This document shows positions 61,531 to 64,000 of a stretch of DNA of 64,000 nucleotides, piece by piece. Position 1 is the stretch's first letter; each line of letters begins with the position of its first letter. The translations under genes and the position numbers were made by a program. Under the pieces are notes generated by a model. That model did no database searches. It saw only the letters and a program-made list of their open reading frames with translations, and was not told the origin of the DNA. The stretch comes from Drosophila persimilis (lineage: Eukaryota; Arthropoda; Insecta; Diptera; Drosophilidae), in the NCBI RefSeq assembly GCF_003286085.1, contig NW_020825338.1:1-64000 (forward strand). The letters run 5' to 3'.

Positions 61531-61731
61531 ATGTTTTTTTTTTTTTTTTTTTTCCATGGATACGCCACGGTGGGTGAGAATCTCTAAGAGACGCGACCGG
61601 CCCGTACCAGTCAACGAACTGGACTACCCCTTCGGGGCTTCCCAGCTAAACTCACCACCACGCACAGCTGCACACCTCATTCCCCGCGGGATCACCGCAA
61701 AGTATTACTTCGCGGGGATGGGTTGCCTACT

Positions 61732-63658
61732 TTAGGCACTCTCCTCTACGCGTCGCTCCCTTTCGCATCTTCTCAGATCGCTCTGGATGGCTATTAAGGT
61801 GTTGCTAACGCGCTGCCAGTTCTCGTCGGACTCCGTCATGAACGCCATTAGCTCCTCTGGTCGTGGGAAATACTCTGCACTTGAGCGGTACCTCGTGCAG
61901 TGGTAGATCACATGCTCCGGATCCTCGCTCTCATTCGAACACTCAGGACACTCTGGAGTATCCTCGTGTTTGAACCTGTGCAGATACTTCCTGTATCCTC
62001 CGTGACCCGTCAGGAATTGGGTGAGGTGGTAGTTCATCTCTCCGCTTCTCCGCCCTATCCATGACTCAATGTCCGGGATTAGTCTATGGGTCCACCGTCC
62101 ATTTGTGGCCGTGTCCCATCTTGCCTGCCATTTTTCTATCGACGCCCGCCTTTCCGACGCACGGATGGTCTCTAGCGATGCATTAGTTCGCATCCCTGCG
62201 CGCGCTTCATATACATGCGTCATCTCGAGCGCTAGTATATCCACCGGTATCATGGCCGCGAGGACCAGGGCTGCGTTATCCGACACCGTCCTATATCCAG
62301 GCACTACTCGAAGAGCGCAGAGCCGATATGGCACTGACATCTTTCTTCTAAGACTCATGTTGCCGGATAGGGTTGAAGACCACACCGGCGCAGCGTACAG
62401 TAGGATCGAGGCCACTACTCTCGCCAGAAGTAAGCGTCGACCTGCCTTGGGTCCACCAATATTGGGGAGCATCCTTGCGAGTGCTGCCTGCATCCGGGAG
62501 GCTTTTTGACTCACGTACTCGATGTGGGCCCGGTAGTTCAATCGGTTATCCAGCATCACGCCTAGGTACCGGATTGACTCCTGCGACTTAATAGTCGCAT
62601 TACCCACGCGAAACGTCGCGTACTCCACCTTCTTCCGACTCGTGATGAGTACAGCCTCCGTTTTGTGGCCAGCCATCCAGGGTCACCACCGCGCAGTACT
62701 CCTTTGTGCCAAATCTCCATCTTATTCCCTCGATCGCTCTGGATGCAATGTCGGTGACTGCCTTGATGGCGTCGACCGTTGATTTGGCCTTCCGGAATCC
62801 GTACTGGGACTCCGATAAGGCCTGCTTCTCTTGGATCACAACTTGCAGTCGGTTGTAGACGATTCTCTCCAGGGTTTTGCCGACCGAATCTAGCAAACAT
62901 ATTGGGCGGTATCCTGATGGTTCCTCCGGGGACTTATTTCCTTTGGGCAGAAGTATTAGCCGCTGCACTTTCCACTGCTCTGGAAACACTCCTTCCCGTA
63001 GGCATTTGTTGAACGTGTCAACAAATACTTCTGGTCTGGTGGTTGCTCCAAGCTTCAATGCCTTGTTTGGGATACCGTCCGGTCCTGGTGCCTTTTTATC
63101 CCCAATTCTCCTGGTAGCCGCTATCACCTCCTCAACAGAAATCTGTTGCCACAGCTCGGAGTCTTGGCTCGAGACGCTCTCCTCCCTATACGGGTGCTGT
63201 GGGAATAGGGCCTCCACGATGCTACGAAGCAGGATCGGGCAGATCACTTCCGGTGTTGACTGGCTCCTTATCCTCTTGGTGACGACCTTATATGCCGTCC
63301 CCCAAGGGTTGATGTCAGCCTCCTCGCATATCTGCATGAAGCAGGCTGACTTGCTCTCCTTTATGGCACGTTTAAGGGCTCTTTTCGCTGATCGGAGTTC
63401 CTCTCCCCTGGTTTCGAACTCAGGCCGACCACGTGCTCTCTGGTAGCACCGTCTTGCTCGTAGGCAGGCTTTCCTTAGCTGGTTAACCTCCGCATTCCAC
63501 CAGTAACAGGGCGCTCCTCTTTTGCAAGGCTTCCTTCTTGGCATTGCCGCATCACATACCTCCTCCATGAGCTTCGCCAGTTTCTGAGCCAGGCCCTCTG
63601 CCGTTTCTCGCGCAGGGCTCCAGCTGGCGTTGCGCAGATATTCCGTGAAGGTTTCCAC
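61732..63658 (-). pseudogene. LINE ORF2 reverse transcriptase with its catalytic core deleted
   Basis: The N-terminal part reads WSPARETAEGLAQKLAKL, GPDGIPNKALKLG, PSGYRPICLLDSVGK, SESQYGFRKAKSTVDAIK and the start of motif A (AVVTLD). It then jumps at about 62680 directly to the thumb (AGHKTEAVLITSRKKVEYA). The related LINE at 51.4-52.5 kb has about 115 residues between these points, including the FADD box. The C-terminus ends with the zinc-like motif PECPECSNESEDPEHVIYHC. This copy is dead as a polymerase. Confidence 0.88.
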
Positions 63659-64000
63659 GTCCAGGTGGTCGCCCTTCCATTTAGGTCCGGTAATTTTGGC
63701 TAGCTATCTTTTCGTTGCTGCTCCGCATTCGAAGTGGATCGCCTGGTGGTCGCTGAACGTAAACTCCTCGCTTACTCTCCACGTAGATCCCCTATGGAGT
63801 GAGACGCTCATGAAGGTTAGGTCGATAATGGACCCTCGACCCGCCTTGAAGTAGGTTAGCTTCCTGCCATCGTTTGCGAGTATTACGTCCAAGGACGCGA
63901 ATTCCTCGAGCAGACACGTGCCTCTGGCGTTGGTTTCCTTACTGCCCCACTCTACGGACCACGCATTAAAGTCTCCCGCTATTATTACGGGGGCTCTTCC
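63659..64000 (-). pseudogene. LINE ORF2 endonuclease C-terminal part, cut by the window edge
   Basis: ILANDGRKLTYFKAGRGSIIDLTFMSVS and the SDHQAIHFE end of the endonuclease are visible, with AGDFNAW-type sequence near 63950-63990 on the minus strand. A stop or shift near 63705 separates it from the reverse transcriptase frame. Confidence 0.75.

Larger units (their letters stand above)
61531..64000 (-). mobile_element. R1/LOA-type LINE with A-tail, minus strand, runs off the window
   Basis: The 22-base T run at 61531-61552 is the poly(A) tail on the element's strand. The 3' UTR, ORF2 C-terminus (61732-62676), reverse transcriptase N-terminal part (62600-63658) and endonuclease end (63704-63892 and beyond) follow in order. 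The 5' part is outside the window. Same family as the LINE at 37.3-40.1 kb. Confidence 0.88.

Overview
This is a eukaryotic, repeat-dense window. The short AT-rich spliceosomal introns and the interspersed elements point to Drosophila: three copies resembling DINE-1/INE-1 with the typical phrase 'gaccccataaagtatatat', R1/LOA-type and CR1-type LINEs, BEL/Pao retrotransposons, a Bari-like Tc1 transposon and a Helentron. I see no intact host gene, only one broken host-gene-like fragment at about 40.1-40.9 kb. The nesting of damaged elements looks like heterochromatin or a transposon-rich intergenic region. Species is not determined.

Layout. 1-0.72 kb: 3' end of a LINE. 0.81-1.79 kb: DINE-1-like copy. 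2127-10743: an LTR element of the BEL/Pao type with an env-like region, direct LTRs and a TATAG target duplication; its reading frames are broken. 11.95-14.07 kb: two tandem DINE-1-like copies, the second running straight into the coding part of a Helentron (Rep/helicase/endonuclease). The Helentron helicase gene is split at 18327/35006 by a 16,672-bp Maverick/Polinton (18328-34999), which is flanked by the 6-bp duplication TACCTC. 37.2-40.1 kb: LINE. 42.5-44.04 kb: CR1-type LINE pieces. 44.04-48.66 kb: a second BEL/Pao element, minus strand. 48.9-55.8 kb: three R1/LOA-type LINE fragments. 55.8-59.2 kb: three CR1-type copies in alternating orientation. 59900-61311: Bari-like transposon with one internal stop. 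61531 to the right edge: a LINE whose polymerase core is deleted.

The Polinton is the centrepiece, and it looks intact while almost everything around it is broken. Its two 1,831-bp terminal inverted repeats each carry the same 117-residue acidic protein gene. Between them lie a two-finger C2H2 protein, a small intron-containing gene, an 89-residue ORF, a closely packed minus-strand virion-type block (packaging ATPase, small basic proteins, minor-capsid-like protein, pVI-like protein, major capsid protein, adenovirus-type protease), a 46-residue zinc-knuckle protein, a conserved 171-residue protein, a divergent pair leading to a chromodomain integrase, and a protein-primed type DNA polymerase B interrupted by a 64-bp intron. 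The set covers replication (POLB), integration (INT) and virion formation (ATPase, capsid, protease), so the copy could be autonomous.

The most unusual structure is at the Polinton ends. Each terminal repeat begins with a 1,188-bp module that is itself an inverted repeat (arm of about 373 bp, centre, inverted arm). The terminal sequence AGTAGTTATTATATAGG therefore occurs four times in the element. The inner arm places a TATA box just upstream of the TIR gene; the outer arm places the same TATA box pointing outwards into the host.
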